Positions 1-11,900 of a stretch of DNA of 64,000 nucleotides are shown in pieces. Source of the DNA: Pagrus major. Lineage: Eukaryota > Chordata > Actinopteri > Spariformes > Sparidae. A program made the position numbers and the translations under genes. Below the pieces are notes generated by a model, which was not told the DNA's origin, did no database searches, and saw nothing but the letters and a program-made list of their open reading frames with translations. How positions within the stretch are numbered: the first letter of the stretch is position 1; each line of letters begins with the position of its first letter. The DNA lies in NCBI RefSeq assembly GCF_040436345.1, contig NC_133238.1, forward strand, positions 14,779,147 to 14,843,146. Reading direction: 5' to 3'.

Positions 1-740
1 TTAGACGGTCTCTCAGCTTCATCACAGGAGGAGGAGCCCAGGGCCCAGTATTTCAAAAGTGATCTGACAGGATTATCCTGGTCGGATTGGATTAAATCTA
101 GATCTGATCTGAAAACTGGGTATTTCAACACAGATCCAGAGAATCCTGATCCTGAAGATCAGGATTCAGCTCTGGTAATCCAATCCTCCCTTGAATCCAG
201 ATAAAAGGCTGGATTTGGGTATTTCAAAACGCAAGGCAGATATCTGGATCAACTTGATACCAAAATTTCAGGATCACTTGAATCGCAGCTCAGAGGTGGA
301 TTTGACTTGGATTGACTCAGTCTCAGCTCCACTTCTCCTAGATATTGTTACTCAAGATGTTCATTACACTTAATCTAAAGTGTTAGTGTTTTACTTTTAA
401 CAAATAATTTAAGTAATTGTAGGAAATTTAAAGCATAGTAAAATATTTTTGACCACACTTCCTGAAACTGCTGTAAATAAAAGTAACAATTACAAACCTA
501 TTTCTCAAATTCTAGTTCACCGAACATTGTAACTTGCATGTACCAAAACATCAGAGAAAGACAACAGGAAACAAAGTTTAATTCCAACAAAACAAAGACA
601 TTTCAAATAATGTGGCCACTAACTAAAACAGGACCGAACCCATCTCAGAGGTCAGAAGTTATAGAGAAGTAATAGCTTTATTTTCAGTTCCGTTTTTTCT
701 TTGCTGAAGCAGCATCAGCTTTATTTGTTCGTTGGCCAGT
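1..740. other. no gene seen
   Basis: I see no exon with a recognisable domain and no complete repeat in this stretch. The short open frame at 191-373 has no family signature. The text from about 60 to 330 shows loosely repeated GGATC/GATCTG-like words, which may be decayed repeat sequence, but I cannot assign it. Confidence 0.4.
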
Positions 741-888
741 TCAATTTGTTTGACCAGTGTGAAGACTGGGGAACTCTGGGAATTCAATTTGGTCCATTTT
801 GAAATCCACAATGAACGACCTCGTCTGTGTCTGTCTTCTTATCATCCTTTATTGGTCTCATTCTTTTATTTATCTCTTTATTTGCATC

Positions 889-1075
889 ACTTTTTCTTTC
901 TTTCTTTCTTTTTCTGTGATGTTTCCTGTTTTATCTCTTTTATTGCTTTTGCTTGTGATGACTCACACTGACTGTGTTTGCTTTGACTGTTTATTCTGTA
1001 ACGTTCTTGATTTTGCTTGATTGTCAGAGCACTTTGTGAACTGTGTTTAAAGCTGCTGTATAAATAAAGTGTGTG
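889..1075 (+). mobile_element. retroposon-like 3' tail
   Basis: A (TTTC)n-like tract at about 889-916 is followed by an AGCACTTTGTGAACTG stretch and then a TATAAATAAAGTGTGTGA end near 1058-1075. This layout resembles the 3' ends of fish LINE or SINE retroposons, which finish in a short word plus an AATAAA-like tail. A second similar tail (CTGCTGTATGAATAAAGTTG) lies near 1560-1580. No reverse-transcriptase frame is left. Either could instead be the 3' UTR end of a lost gene. Confidence 0.3.
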
Positions 1076-1079
1076 ACAG

Positions 1080-2690
1080 TAAAACTCATATATTTGTGTG
1101 AAGCCTCAGCTTGAAGTATTTCTCAGTACTTTGAGTTTTCTCTGCTCTTTATTCAGCTTTATTCTGCTGGAGTTGGAGTTGCCGCCCTCTGCTGGTGAAA
1201 ACACAGCACAGCTGTTGTGTATCCAGTGAGCTCATATCACACTGTTCAGTCTGTATAAATCTCAGTCTGTCACATTTCACTGCACATGTTTCACTGTTTG
1301 TCGTCCTGGAGTCAAATGAGGGAAATGTTCAGTGTTGTTCTGAGGCGGCACAATCACTGACATCTTTTAAATCAGCAGGAAGTCTTTTATTAATGCTGCC
1401 ACCAGGCTGCTTCATTTCAACATGTCTCGTCTGTTTGATTATCCTCCATATTGCTCTTTATTTATTGGATTATTTATACACGTCTGCTGTTATTGGCCTC
1501 AACTCTGACATGTTTTAATCCCGTTTCAACCTTGTAAAACCCTTTTTAACTGTGAAAACTGCTGTATGAATAAAGTTGCGTTGCTTTGTGTCCTGTCTAC
1601 TTATTAGTGTAACTCATTTCTTACACTAACAGAAATGCGTGAATATGAACAACTCAAATAATCCTGTGAATGTGGTAAAGTATGTCCTGCTGTCTGAAAA
1701 ACAGGTGGCAGAACAGCTCAGCCCCGTCTGAGAAACAGTTACAGAAGATGTAAAAGAATAAATCCAGTCTCAGGTAATAAACTGACGACAGTGTGTGTTA
1801 TATATTGCTGTAAGTTATATGTTAGTATGACTGTTCGCTGTTCTGAACAAGAAATGCCTTGTTTTAACATGGTGGTGTAAAGCTGTGAAGAAATAGCAGT
1901 GTTAGCTGTTAAATTATAATACACCAACACCTCACTTGTCATCTGTGTTTGAGTGCATGTGAATAGTGTGCATGAATAAAGTCATCCCATTTAAACCAGT
2001 GGAAGTTTACACGCTGGGCCCAGTATTGACAGCATGTAATGTTTTTATCACTTCTTTTGCAATAGGACTATTATACATGAACAAATAACATCCTGTATTT
2101 GTGTTTTTCCCCATGAATTGATACTGTAACCACCTGACAGCAAACAGATCTGATCCCTACATGTTTCACTCTCATGTGCAGAAGGACGAAGCCTCAAAAA
2201 CAGCTGTGCCCACCTGCCAGGCCCCAAATCCCCTCGGGAGGAAGACTTGCATAGAGTGCGTGTGCCCTTTCCACATGAATGAGGAATTAAAAACAACAAG
2301 ACAAGCTGAAGGACGATCGCTGGGCATCATCTGCAAAGAAACATATAAATTCCAGCAGGACCATCAAGTCGGCCCAGATATCTGAGAGTTTAATCACTCT
2401 GATGTAACGAGGGGTCGGCCTCTCACACAGCTACACAATCATCTTATTTGTCAGTCAGTCTTGCTTTTTAGTTCATGTGAAACCAACCTCAGGGCTGCAA
2501 CAAACCATGATGTGTTATTACTGATCAACATGATTGTTACACTGTCACTTAACATGATGTATGAAATACATAAATATTATGACAATATGCACAAAGCTTA
2601 GCTGCTGAGAGCTGAGCAACAAAGGCACCTTAACATCTGTCAAAGCAGTGAAGTTGCTCTTGAGCTGTTGCTGATCAGTCTCACTCCTGT
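1080..2690. other. no gene seen
   Basis: Several open frames of 60-107 codons occur (for example 1195-1518 + and 1739-1942 -) but none shows a domain, a convincing splice context or relation to the neighbouring genes. Apart from the CTCF-like site at 1181-1195 and an AATAAA tail near 1572, I find nothing supportable here. Confidence 0.4.
1181..1195 (-). promoter_or_regulatory. CTCF-like core motif, minus strand
   Basis: Read on the minus strand the site is CCAGCAGAGGGCGGC, which matches the vertebrate CTCF core consensus CCASYAGRKGGCRSY at every position. It lies about 7.7 kb left of the plus-strand motif array and points the other way. A single match of this length can arise by chance, or from a repeat carrying it, so occupancy is unproven. 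Confidence 0.4.
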
Positions 2691-2699
2691 CATGCCGAG

Positions 2700-3131
2700 G
2701 TGTCACTGCATATATTTTTCTTCTCTGTAATTCTTGCAGGTTTTAAACTAAATGCCCTCGGCTACTGTCCGGTCCTGTTTCTGGGGCATCGGGGCGGCAA
2801 TGGGCAGATTTCTGCAGACACGATGCATCACATCTCCCAAACTGACGGGGTTGTCCGAGAGATGATGAAGAAAATGGGGAAACTCTATGAGCAGCTACTG
2901 AAAAGTGACTTCATCCTTGTCCAGAGTGAACATGTCACACTTTCCTGTCCTATGGTGTCGACTTTCATAGGCTCTGTGTCACTAGATTCAACAGGTGTAA
3001 ATATACAGGTTGCCCACTGCAACATTCAAACCTTATCCACCCTGAGGCTGTTTAGAAATGACCACTTCTGTTGCAGCCTGTTAATCAATGGCTCTTTCCA
3101 TCCACCTGTCAATCAAATCATCAGAATTTAG
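2700..3131 (+). other. unassigned 143-codon open frame
   Basis: An open frame follows an acceptor-like stretch (TTCTTGCAG at about 2733-2741). The part from about residue 30 to 75 has coding-like composition (charged, with a MMKKMGKLYEQLL helix), but I do not recognise a family. The rest becomes low-information. It may be an exon remnant or part of a decayed transposon. No partner exon was found nearby. Confidence 0.2.
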
Positions 3132-3324
3132 CCAGAAACATTTATGCAAATAAAGCCGGTAAAAATGTGTTTCAGTGGATTTTAAGTGAATTAAAACCTG
3201 TGCCGAATGATGTCACACGCTGTTTGGCCATTACATTTTTATGTCCAATAAATCTGAGACTTTTTCAGGTGTATCCAGTCATTTTTCACACTGAATGGCA
3301 AAACAGATTTGTGTTAATGTGACG

Positions 3325-3496
3325 TTTCCAGTAGCATTTGTTGCGCAGCCTTTTAACCATTAACAGAGAATCTGATGAGGTTGAACACATAAACTTTGTG
3401 TTGATACTCATAAAATTAAATCACATTTTACATTTTTCATAAGGTATTTTTCATTTGGTGTTACTGAATTTGCATTAAAATGTTTGGATGGAAACA
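3325..3496. repeat. possible small inverted-repeat element
   Basis: The left edge begins GTTTCCAGTAGCATTTG and the right edge, read on the other strand, begins GTTTCCATCCAAACATTT. Both start GTTTCCA and continue into related A/T-rich text, as expected for decayed MITE ends. No clear target duplication is visible. The call is tentative. Confidence 0.25.
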
Positions 3497-3986
3497 AAGT
3501 TATTGTGGAGACCAAAACAGTGTGATGAGCGTCCCACAGTAATGGCAGTGCCATCAATGATCCATCTCACACGTTTTAAGTGACAGTAACTACATTTCCA
3601 TTATGATGATGGTCTGTAATAAATAAACAAGTTGTTAAAGGAGCTTTATACAAAATCAATTCACTGCTAGTTGTCTAAGTTCTGCCCTGAAATCAAGCCA
3701 AGATCAATATTCTGTTTAAAAAGTGTTTTATTTTATTTGCAATATTTGCAGAGTTGTTGGCTCCACAAGCAGCTTTGGCACCGACTCCTGGATCTCAAGC
3801 TGGTCCCTGTAATGGACGACTGTGCCCCCCTGTGGACAGTCAGCCTGGACCAGGACCAGAACCAGAATCTGTTCTTCACCTGAAACCTGTTGATTCACCA
3901 TCGCTCCCATCTGAGCCTCCCCCATCCTCCCTCTCCTCTCAGCCTCCTCCCCCATCCTCCCTCTCCTCTCAGCCTCAGAAATGCTA

Positions 3987-4730
3987 CTCTACACCTAGCT
4001 AACAGTGCCTCTGCTCTACACATAGCTAACAGTGTTGCTGCTCTACACCTAGCTAACAGAAATGCTGCTCTACACCTAGCTAACAGTGTCTCTGCTCAAC
4101 ACCTAGCTAACAGTGCATCTGCTCTACACCTAGCTAACAGAAATGCTGCTCTACAGCTAGCTAACAGAAATGCTACTCTACAGCTAGCTAACAGAAATGC
4201 TACTCTACAGCTAGCTAACAGAAATGCTGCTCTACACCTAGCTAACAGTGCCTCTACTCTACACCTAGCTAACAGAAATGCTACTCTACACCTAGCTAAC
4301 AGTGCCTCTGCTCTACACCTAGCTAACAGTGACTCTGCTCTACACCTAGCTAACAGAAATGCTAATCTACACCTAGCTAACAGTGCCTCTGCTCTACACC
4401 TAGCTAACAGAAATGCTGCTCTACAGCTAGCTAACAGAAATGCTACTCTACACCTAGCTAACAGAAATGCTACTCTACACCTAGCTAACAGTGTCTCTAC
4501 TTTATACATAGCTAACAGAAATGCTACTCTACACCTAGCTAACAGTGCCTCTGCTCTACACCTAGCTAACAGTGTTGCTGCTCTACACCTAGCTAACAGT
4601 GTTGCTGCTCTACACCTAGCTAACAGTGCCTCTACTCTGCACCTAGCTAACAGAAATGCTACTCTACACCTAGCTAACAGTGCCTCTGCTCTACACCTAG
4701 CTAACAGCGCCTCTACTTTGTACATAGTGT
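3987..4730. repeat. 27-bp minisatellite, about 27 copies
   Basis: The unit is about CTCTACACCTAGCTAACAG plus an 8-base variable end. The ends alternate mainly between AAATGCTG or AAATGCTA and TGCCTCTG or TGTTGCTG. Because 27 is a multiple of three, the array stays open as a nine-residue repeat of the LHLANSASA / LHLANRNAA type on the plus strand, and also stays open on the minus strand (4096-4725). Units differ by point changes, not length, so the reading frame holds throughout. Confidence 0.9.
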
Positions 4731-4806
4731 AGGTGGTTATCTTTTGTTCCTTTCAGCCCCTTTTTGTTTGTTCCTGGGTTTCTTTTGGGAATAATTTGAA
4801 TGATGT

Positions 4807-4812
4807 AATAAA
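4807..4812 (+). terminator. polyadenylation signal AATAAA
   Basis: AATAAA follows the minisatellite, with GT-rich text downstream (TTGTGTCTGGTGT at about 4834), as expected of a cleavage site. The gene it would serve is unknown. Confidence 0.3.
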
Positions 4813-4969
4813 AGCTGTGAGTTAACTATGAACCTTGTGTCTGGTGTCCTTCATATGTTGCATCCTCCAGCCCCTTCTGAGCCTCAGCTCTGACTTTTAT
4901 GAACGGAGGCCGTAACACTCGCACAGAAACATTATGAAAGCAGCTAATTCAACATCCTGCTGCACGACT

Positions 4970-5045
4970 GCTGACTCAGACCAGAAGGAGACGCACGTTA
5001 CGCCTGTTTTAAAGTCTTTACAGCGGCTGCCTGTTAAAGTCCTTC
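4970..5045 (+). mobile_element. LINE reverse-transcriptase scrap
   Basis: The frame reads approximately THVTPVLKSLQRLPVKV, which resembles the C-terminal reverse-transcriptase segment of fish non-LTR elements (ILKSLHWLPV-type). It is a short isolated remnant without the catalytic core. Confidence 0.45.
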
Positions 5046-5208
5046 TGTGAGTCACCAGCTTCATGCTGACGACTGTCAAATACAACAAGTGCAGAACAAA
5101 GTGAAGTGATGTCTCAGTTTTAATGTGCAGAACAGAATCATTGATGACGAGGAAACCATCAATCTTTACAATCAGTTTGAATCATTTTGTACAAAGTTCA
5201 CTGATGAA

Positions 5209-5214
5209 TTTATT
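5209..5214 (-). terminator. polyadenylation signal of the NLR gene
   Basis: On the minus strand AATAAA lies about 95 bases after the B30.2 stop codon at 5309-5311. The spacing suits a short 3' UTR for the NLR gene. Confidence 0.5.
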
Positions 5215-5308
5215 ACAAGAAGCTGAAAGATTGATGTGACTGTGATCCTGTACAGACTCAACTGTTCAGCACTGACAATGTTTCTGTGACAGGAGGAGAC
5301 TCTGCAGA

Positions 5309-5904
5309 CTAAACACCACACAGACACACGGAGGAACCAGGAATGGACCTGTAGAGCCCAAATCCAGGATAAAGAGGTTCAGTGAATGTGGTGCTGAAGG
5401 TGTGGAGGTGGATCAGTGAGTCAGAGGAGACTCTGTAGAAGGACAGAGTGCCAGCAGGACAGTCCACATACACTGCTACTCTACCAGAGGAGGAGGAGGA
5501 GGAGGAAGAGGAGGAGGAGGAGGAGGAGGAGAAGAAGGAGGAGAAGGAGGAGGAGGAGGAGATGTCTGTTTGTCTGTTATTGTGCCAGACAGAGTAACCA
5601 CCATAAACACACCACAGACTCCAGGACTGATCATTATATCCAAACTCACAGTCTTCACTGCCTCCTCTCCTTCTGATTCTTCTGTAACTCACTGATATAG
5701 AAACATGTCCTCTCCACTCGACCTCCCAGTAACAGCGACCAGTCAGACCAGTTCTACACAGCAGCTGAGACCAGTAGGACTCAAACCTCTCTGGATGATC
5801 AGGATATGACTGATCCTCTCTCACACGTCTCATCTTCCTGTTGTTGTCAGACAGTTTGATCTTTCTGCTGACTGTGTTTGTGTCGACTGTGAGCTCACAG
5901 GAAT
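5309..5904 (-). CDS. NLR terminal exon, PRY-SPRY (B30.2) domain
   Basis: The acceptor is TCTCTCCATCAG, and the exon opens in phase 1 so that TAT joins the preceding linker exon (KY|SCELTVD). PRY signature [10 protein letters not shown] and KLSDNNRK are followed by SPRY signatures [21 protein letters not shown] and PLYPGFG, then TAG at 5309. B30.2 is a protein-interaction domain, found at the C-terminus of many fish NLRs and TRIMs. In the loop before AVYVD there is a 20-plus residue Ser/Phe run encoded by a purine microsatellite. Otherwise the domain is intact with no stop, so the exon looks functional. Confidence 0.9.
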
Positions 5905-8900
5905 CTGATGGAGAGAAAAAGACACAACACAGCTGCAGTTATTAATGTATCATCAGTGTGGTGATGACATCACAGATGTGACTGAGTGATGTCACAGTGT
6001 GAAGCTGAATCAAAGTAAAAACACACTCACACTTCCTCAGACCTGGTGTCAACCATCGGACTCCAGCAGGCTCCACCCTGAAAGGAGGAGGGGGGTCAGA
6101 GCAGCACATCCTCTTTCAGCATGCAAACATGGACATGACATGACTCATACACAGAAACACAACATGTCCATCAGGCTGCTTCTCCCTGTTTCCCTGAACC
6201 TCTTCACCTCTGCCACTCTCCTCACACACTGAGAGTGAGCCACAGGATGTTGGTGTGTGTGAAAGAGGACGACAACATGTGAGGACACACACAAACCTCT
6301 GTTTGGATTCATGACTTCATCTTTATGTTATTGGATGTTGCTGCTGTTTCCTGTGGGCTACCTGACGCTTGCTGTCTGATCCAATGTCAGCTTGTGCTTA
6401 TGTTTGTATATTACAGGACTTTTGGATTTGGATGTCAGAACTTTTGAGGTCAGATTCCTGTTTGAAGCTTCCAGGGCTTTTCTGAATCTCACCTGCACAG
6501 TCTGCTTTTTGTTCTCGCTGTGTTTCTGCTGCTTTGTTTCACTGTGCAAAGAAACAAATACAGTTTATACGTAATAAATCATCAGGAAACGTTGGACGTT
6601 GGTTCCCGACCTCTGCCACAAAACCAAGAGACAGAGACTCCCAGACTGTTTCCCTCCAGAAGCTCACAAGTGTCACTGAAGCTGTTTGTGGTAGAAACAG
6701 CATCATTTCATGTGTTCATGTTCATGTTACTATAGTTTGGTGCTGGATTGATATCTGATGGATGTTACAGCAGTAATAGTTACTGTGAGGAGAACTTCAT
6801 GTCATGTTTGATGCCATTAAAACACAACAAATGACAGAACATGTCTCTTAGTGTGAAATCTGCTGTGGTAAACATGATGTGTCCAGATGTGACAGAGGAA
6901 CATCTGACTATGAAGCCAGGAATCTGTCTTTCTGTCTGTCTGTCTGTGGTCCACATGTCTCCAGAACCGTTCATCCAGTCTACTTTATACTTGGCAGGTT
7001 TGTTGCTGAGGACTCACAGAAGTGCAGCGTTGACTTTGAATTCAATGTTAGAAGTTTTTAGGGCCGCGACAACTGACCCATTAAATCCATTATAAAAACA
7101 GCTGCCGACCAGTTTCACGGTGGATTAGTTGGTTGACGTTACGATGCAGGCGCTGTGGCACGGAGCGAGCTGCTTCACTTCATAGTCAAAGACGGTCGAG
7201 CCGAAGATACGTCAGGAAAACACATTCAGTGCAGCAGTTCTGGTCTCCTGCGGTGGGGAGCAGTAAGCCAGCCAATGGCGCGCCTCGCCTAGCTCAGGTG
7301 ATGAAACAGGAAGCTACTCGGAGTCGCGCCATCTCCTTTCTGAATCGGCTCCGTTAGCATTTGCACTATAGCGGAGGCCACGGAGGCAACGGGAACTACA
7401 AACGTTACAGAAGAGAAAAGTGTACGAGCCAAGTCATCAAAAGTGGCAGCACTTTATATTAAAGTGTTCAAAGAAAACAGCTGCAAGATGTGCAGAGCTG
7501 CTCTCACATGGCACAGTAGCACCACATCACTGAGCAGCTGAAGAGAAAGCACGTCGGAGCCACTACGGGTGAAGGAGACTCGGCACGGTAACTTAGGAAA
7601 CCTTTCAAACCCAGAACCTGTCTACACTGATCCGTAGTGTCTGTCCCTTTAGCCACTGACTGTTCAGTGTTTTAATGAGCAGCAGTGTTTGTTTGTTGGA
7701 CAGGCTGACTGACAAAAGTTTGGACAGGATGAACTTTTGGAGCTGATGAACTTCATCCATTAGTAAACCTGTCGTTCCTGCAAACACAAGATTAGGGCCC
7801 GGCTACATCACAGCTTTCAATTTAAAAAGCAGCGTTTAAGACAGAAACACCTTCCACCTGTGCTCTCAGGTTTGTGATGGATCAGTGTCGCCCCCTGCTG
7901 GGTAATTAGCTGCAGTACGCTCAGAGACACTGGAGGACATAAGAGGAGTTTTTACAATATTTCATGTCATAGTAAGAGATCGTCTGAAGTCAAGTCTTTA
8001 TTTCTGCACAATAGAAACTTGAGCATATCTGTTCTGTTCAAATATATATTACATGTCCTTTTTATTCTCAGTGCACGGCTCAGGCTGCATTCACAATGTC
8101 CAGTTATTGTTTTATTTCATTTCCTAAATTCAAAAATGTCTTTATTGGCACCATGTAACACAAACATGTGGCCAAAGCAAGCGCACAAACATTGAGAAGA
8201 TAAAGAAGAAGAACATTCTGGTGTAAAGACGAGTACAGTAGATCAAAACACAACAGAGACAGAACTATAACCAAAGCTGACAATAACAGCACAACACTAA
8301 ATAATAAGTGTCGTCACATATAACATGAACAACTCTCAGCTGACTGTCACTCACTGTCCCTCAGTTTGTGGCAGCAGAACATAGACTGCTGCTGGATCAC
8401 AGCTCTTTGGGTTCTCCCCTAGTAGGACTGTTCATGTTTCTTCATCTACTGGCTCAACAAACCCTTTGTAATCTATTACATGTTGAACATGTGTTTCTCT
8501 AATGTGTTGATACTTTTCACATGTTGTGAGGAAGTGCTGCTCTGTTGTTGTTGTGTTTTATCGTACAGGCCTGATCTGTATTTGCCCTTTACATCAGCAC
8601 ATATTACCTCAAACAACAAGGCAGTTACTGAGTTCACTGAGCTTCATGTGAATTGTGCTACTCTGCATACTGATATTATATAATATTGTGTCTCTCACTT
8701 CACAAAGAAACAAGTCAACATGGGCGACTACGTTGTGAGGAAGGATGCCCCATGACACCACAGCCAGCAGCTGCTCTGACTGATGCTATCCTCAGTATGC
8801 TGCTAACACACATGAGGCCACTATCAATGGTGGAGGATGAAGGAGTGCTATGTGCACTTTAGAAAACAAACTATATTTAGGGCCCGAGCAGGGAACCTGC

Positions 8901-11900
8901 GAGGTCCCTATTGTTTTTCGAATGATTATTAGGGCCCGAGCAGTGAAACTGCGAGGACCCTATTGTAATTGTAATGATTATTATTAGGGCCCGAGCAGGT
9001 AAACCTGCGAGGTCCCTATTGTAATTGTAGTGATTATTATTTTTTTTTTTTTTTATTTTTCTTCTGCCAAAATGATCGCATTTTTCACTGCCTGAACATA
9101 CCCCAAAACTCATCAAACTTGGAATATATGTCACACCTGGTGAAAAATTTTATAATCTGTTGTCGTTGTGAATTTTCACCACTAGGTGGCGCTATAATCA
9201 AGGAAAGTGTGTTTTGGCTAATAACTCCCACATACTTTGTCGCACATTCAAAAACCTTACATCCACGCGTTCAGTGAATTGTGCTGAATCTCCTGATATA
9301 GGCCACGCCCATTTCCGCCTACCGTTTTTTTTCGCTAGCTCGCAAAATGTCAAAAACCTACTTTTTCGAACTCCTCCCAGGCAATTTCACCAATTTGCAC
9401 CAAACTTTGCACACAGCATCTGTGGACCCTCCTGACAAAAAGTTATTAAAAGAATTTTGCTATTCCAAACAATACTCAAGTTATTAAATAACAACTTCCT
9501 GTGGATTCGGGTCAAAACAGGAAGTGTTGCATATCTCCACATTGCTGTGTCCGAATGACGTGAAACTCAGGATACCACTTCCCCATGAGCCCCTAAGGCT
9601 GTGTGCAAAATCTTCGCCCATGACCACTAGGTGGCGCTATTTAAAATGAAGTATTTTATATCTCCACATCGGTTGGTGGGATTAACACAAAACTTGGTAC
9701 ACTCATTGCCACTGCCCTCCTGAGGATAGCTGACAAAGGGGTTACCGATCTGACACTAGGTGGCGCTCTGGTGGCAGTTTCATTTTATATTTGGCACTGT
9801 GCCCACACCATAACACTTATGGATATGAAACTGATTGGGGTGGTATAGACTGGCCCCTGTAACTCACACACCAAAAATGACCAGCAGGTGGCGCTATTAT
9901 CAAGAAATAAGGTTTTTTGCTAATTACTCCCACATAATATGGTGCACATCGTTAAACATTATATCTATATGTTCCCTGAATACAGCCGAACCGTGTGATG
10001 TAGGCCACGCCCACGTTCGCACTGAATTTCCATTCGCAAATTCGCCAAATGTCGCAAACCTACTTTTTCGAACTCCTCCCAGGCAATTTTTCCAATTTGC
10101 ACCAAACTTTGCACACAGCATCTGTGGACTCTCCTGACAAAAAGTTATTAAAAGAATTGTGATAGCCTAAAGAACGACCAAAATATAAAACAACAATTTC
10201 CTGCACGTTGTGGTAAACCACACAGTCTTGCATATCTTGATGAAATACAGTCCGATTAACACAAAACTTTTTTGATTTGTCTTCCATCCCCACATGAAGG
10301 TTTGTGCCAAATTCGGTGCATATCCACCAATAGGTGGCGCTTTTATTGCTAAATGACGAAATGACAGCTTGACTGCCTTCACTTTCATTTCCTCAATGGA
10401 AGTTGTTGCAAGTAGAAGCCCCGACAGCAGCATGTCACGACAGCAGCATGCCCCGACAGCAGCATGCCCCGACAGCAGCGCGCCCCGACAGCAGCACGCC
10501 CGACAACAGCATGCCCCGACAGCAGCACGCCCCGACGCGCGTGGACTGCGAGGGCCCGTTCATCGCTGCTTGCAGCTTTAATTAGGGCCCGAGCAGTGAA
10601 ACTGCGAGGACCCTATTGTTTTTGTAGTGATTATTAGGGCCCGAGCAGGGAACCTGCGAGGTCCCTATTGTAATTGCAATGATTATTAGGGCCCGAGCAG
10701 GGAACCTGCGAGGTCCCTATTGTAATTGCAATGATTATTATTATTATTATTATTATTATTTTATTCCTTCGTCCAAAATGATCGCATTTTTCACTGCCTG
10801 AATGTGAATGAAAAGTCAATTTTATTTGGCAAACACATTAGGCTTGGCGAAAAATTTTATAATCTGTTGTCGTTGTGATTTTTCACCACTTGGTGGCGCT
10901 ACAATCAAGGAAAGTGCGTTTTGGCTAATAACTCCCATATACTTTGTCGCACATTCAAAAACCTTATATCCACGCGTTCAGTGAATCGGGCTGAATCTCC
11001 TGATATAGGCCAGGCCCATTTTTGCCTATCGTGTTTTTTCGCTAGCTCGCGAAATGTCGCAAACCTACTTTTTCGAACTCCTCCCAGGCAATTTCACCAA
11101 TTTGCTCCAAACTTTGCACACAGCATCTGTGGACTCTCCTGACAAAAAGTTATTAAAAGAATTTTGATATTCCAAAGAATACTCAAGTTATTAAATAACA
11201 ACTTCCTGCAGATTTCGTTCCAAACAGGAAGTGTTGCATATCTCCACATTGGTTTGTCCAAATGACGTCAAACTCAGGATCCTACTTCCTCATGAGGTCC
11301 TAAGGCTCTATGCTAAATTTTGGTTGATGACCACTAGGTGGCGCTCTTTAAATTGAACTATTTTATATCTCGACATCGGTTGGTCGGATTAACACAAAAC
11401 TTGGTACACTCATTGCCAATGCCCTCCTGAGGATAGCTGACAAAGGTGTTACCGATCTGACACTAGGTGGCGCTTTGGTGGCAGTTTCTTTTTATATTTG
11501 GCACTGTGCCCACACCATAACACTTATGGATATGAAATTGACAGGGGTGGTATAGACTGGCCCCTGTAACTCACACACCAAAAACGACCAGCAGGTGGCG
11601 CTATCATCAACACAAACCGTTTTTGCCTAATAACTCCCACATACTTTGTCGCACATTCAAAAACCTTATATCCACGCGTTCAGTGAATCTTGCTGAATCT
11701 CCTGATATAGGCCACGCCCATTTGCGCCTAGCGTTTTTTTTTGCTAGCTCGCGAAATGTCGCAAACCTACTTTTTCGAACTCCTCCCAGGCAATTTCACC
11801 GATTTTCACCAAACTTTGCACACAGCATCAGTGGACCCTTCTGACAAAAAGTTATTAAAAGAATTTTGCTACGCCAAAGAACACTCAAGTTATTAAATAA

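Larger units (their letters stand above)
3759..4820 (+). other. possible 3' exon with polyA signal, containing a minisatellite
   Basis: An acceptor-like ATATTTGCAG ends at about 3752. It is followed by an open frame rich in Pro, Ser and Gly (a PGPGPEPE segment, then SEPPPSSLSSQP twice) that stops at 4002, or continues in another frame (3890-4732) through the minisatellite. An AATAAA lies at 4807-4812. The arrangement could be the last exon and 3' UTR of a plus-strand gene whose other exons I cannot find. No domain supports a protein product. Confidence 0.25.
6078..8878. other. left part of the giant NLR intron
   Basis: No exon found. It contains a short (CTGT)n run at about 6929-6948, a hAT transposase relic at 7440-7585, a CTCF-like site at 7887-7901 and otherwise unassigned sequence. 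Several AATAAA words occur, but no gene is attached to them. Confidence 0.6.

Noticed and set aside
4096-4725. Minus-strand 209-codon frame rich in LLARCR repeats
   Set aside because: It is the reverse reading of the 27-bp minisatellite and has no initiation or splice context.
5416-5676. Plus-strand Arg-rich frame over the B30.2 exon
   Set aside because: It is the antisense reading of the Ser-coding microsatellite.
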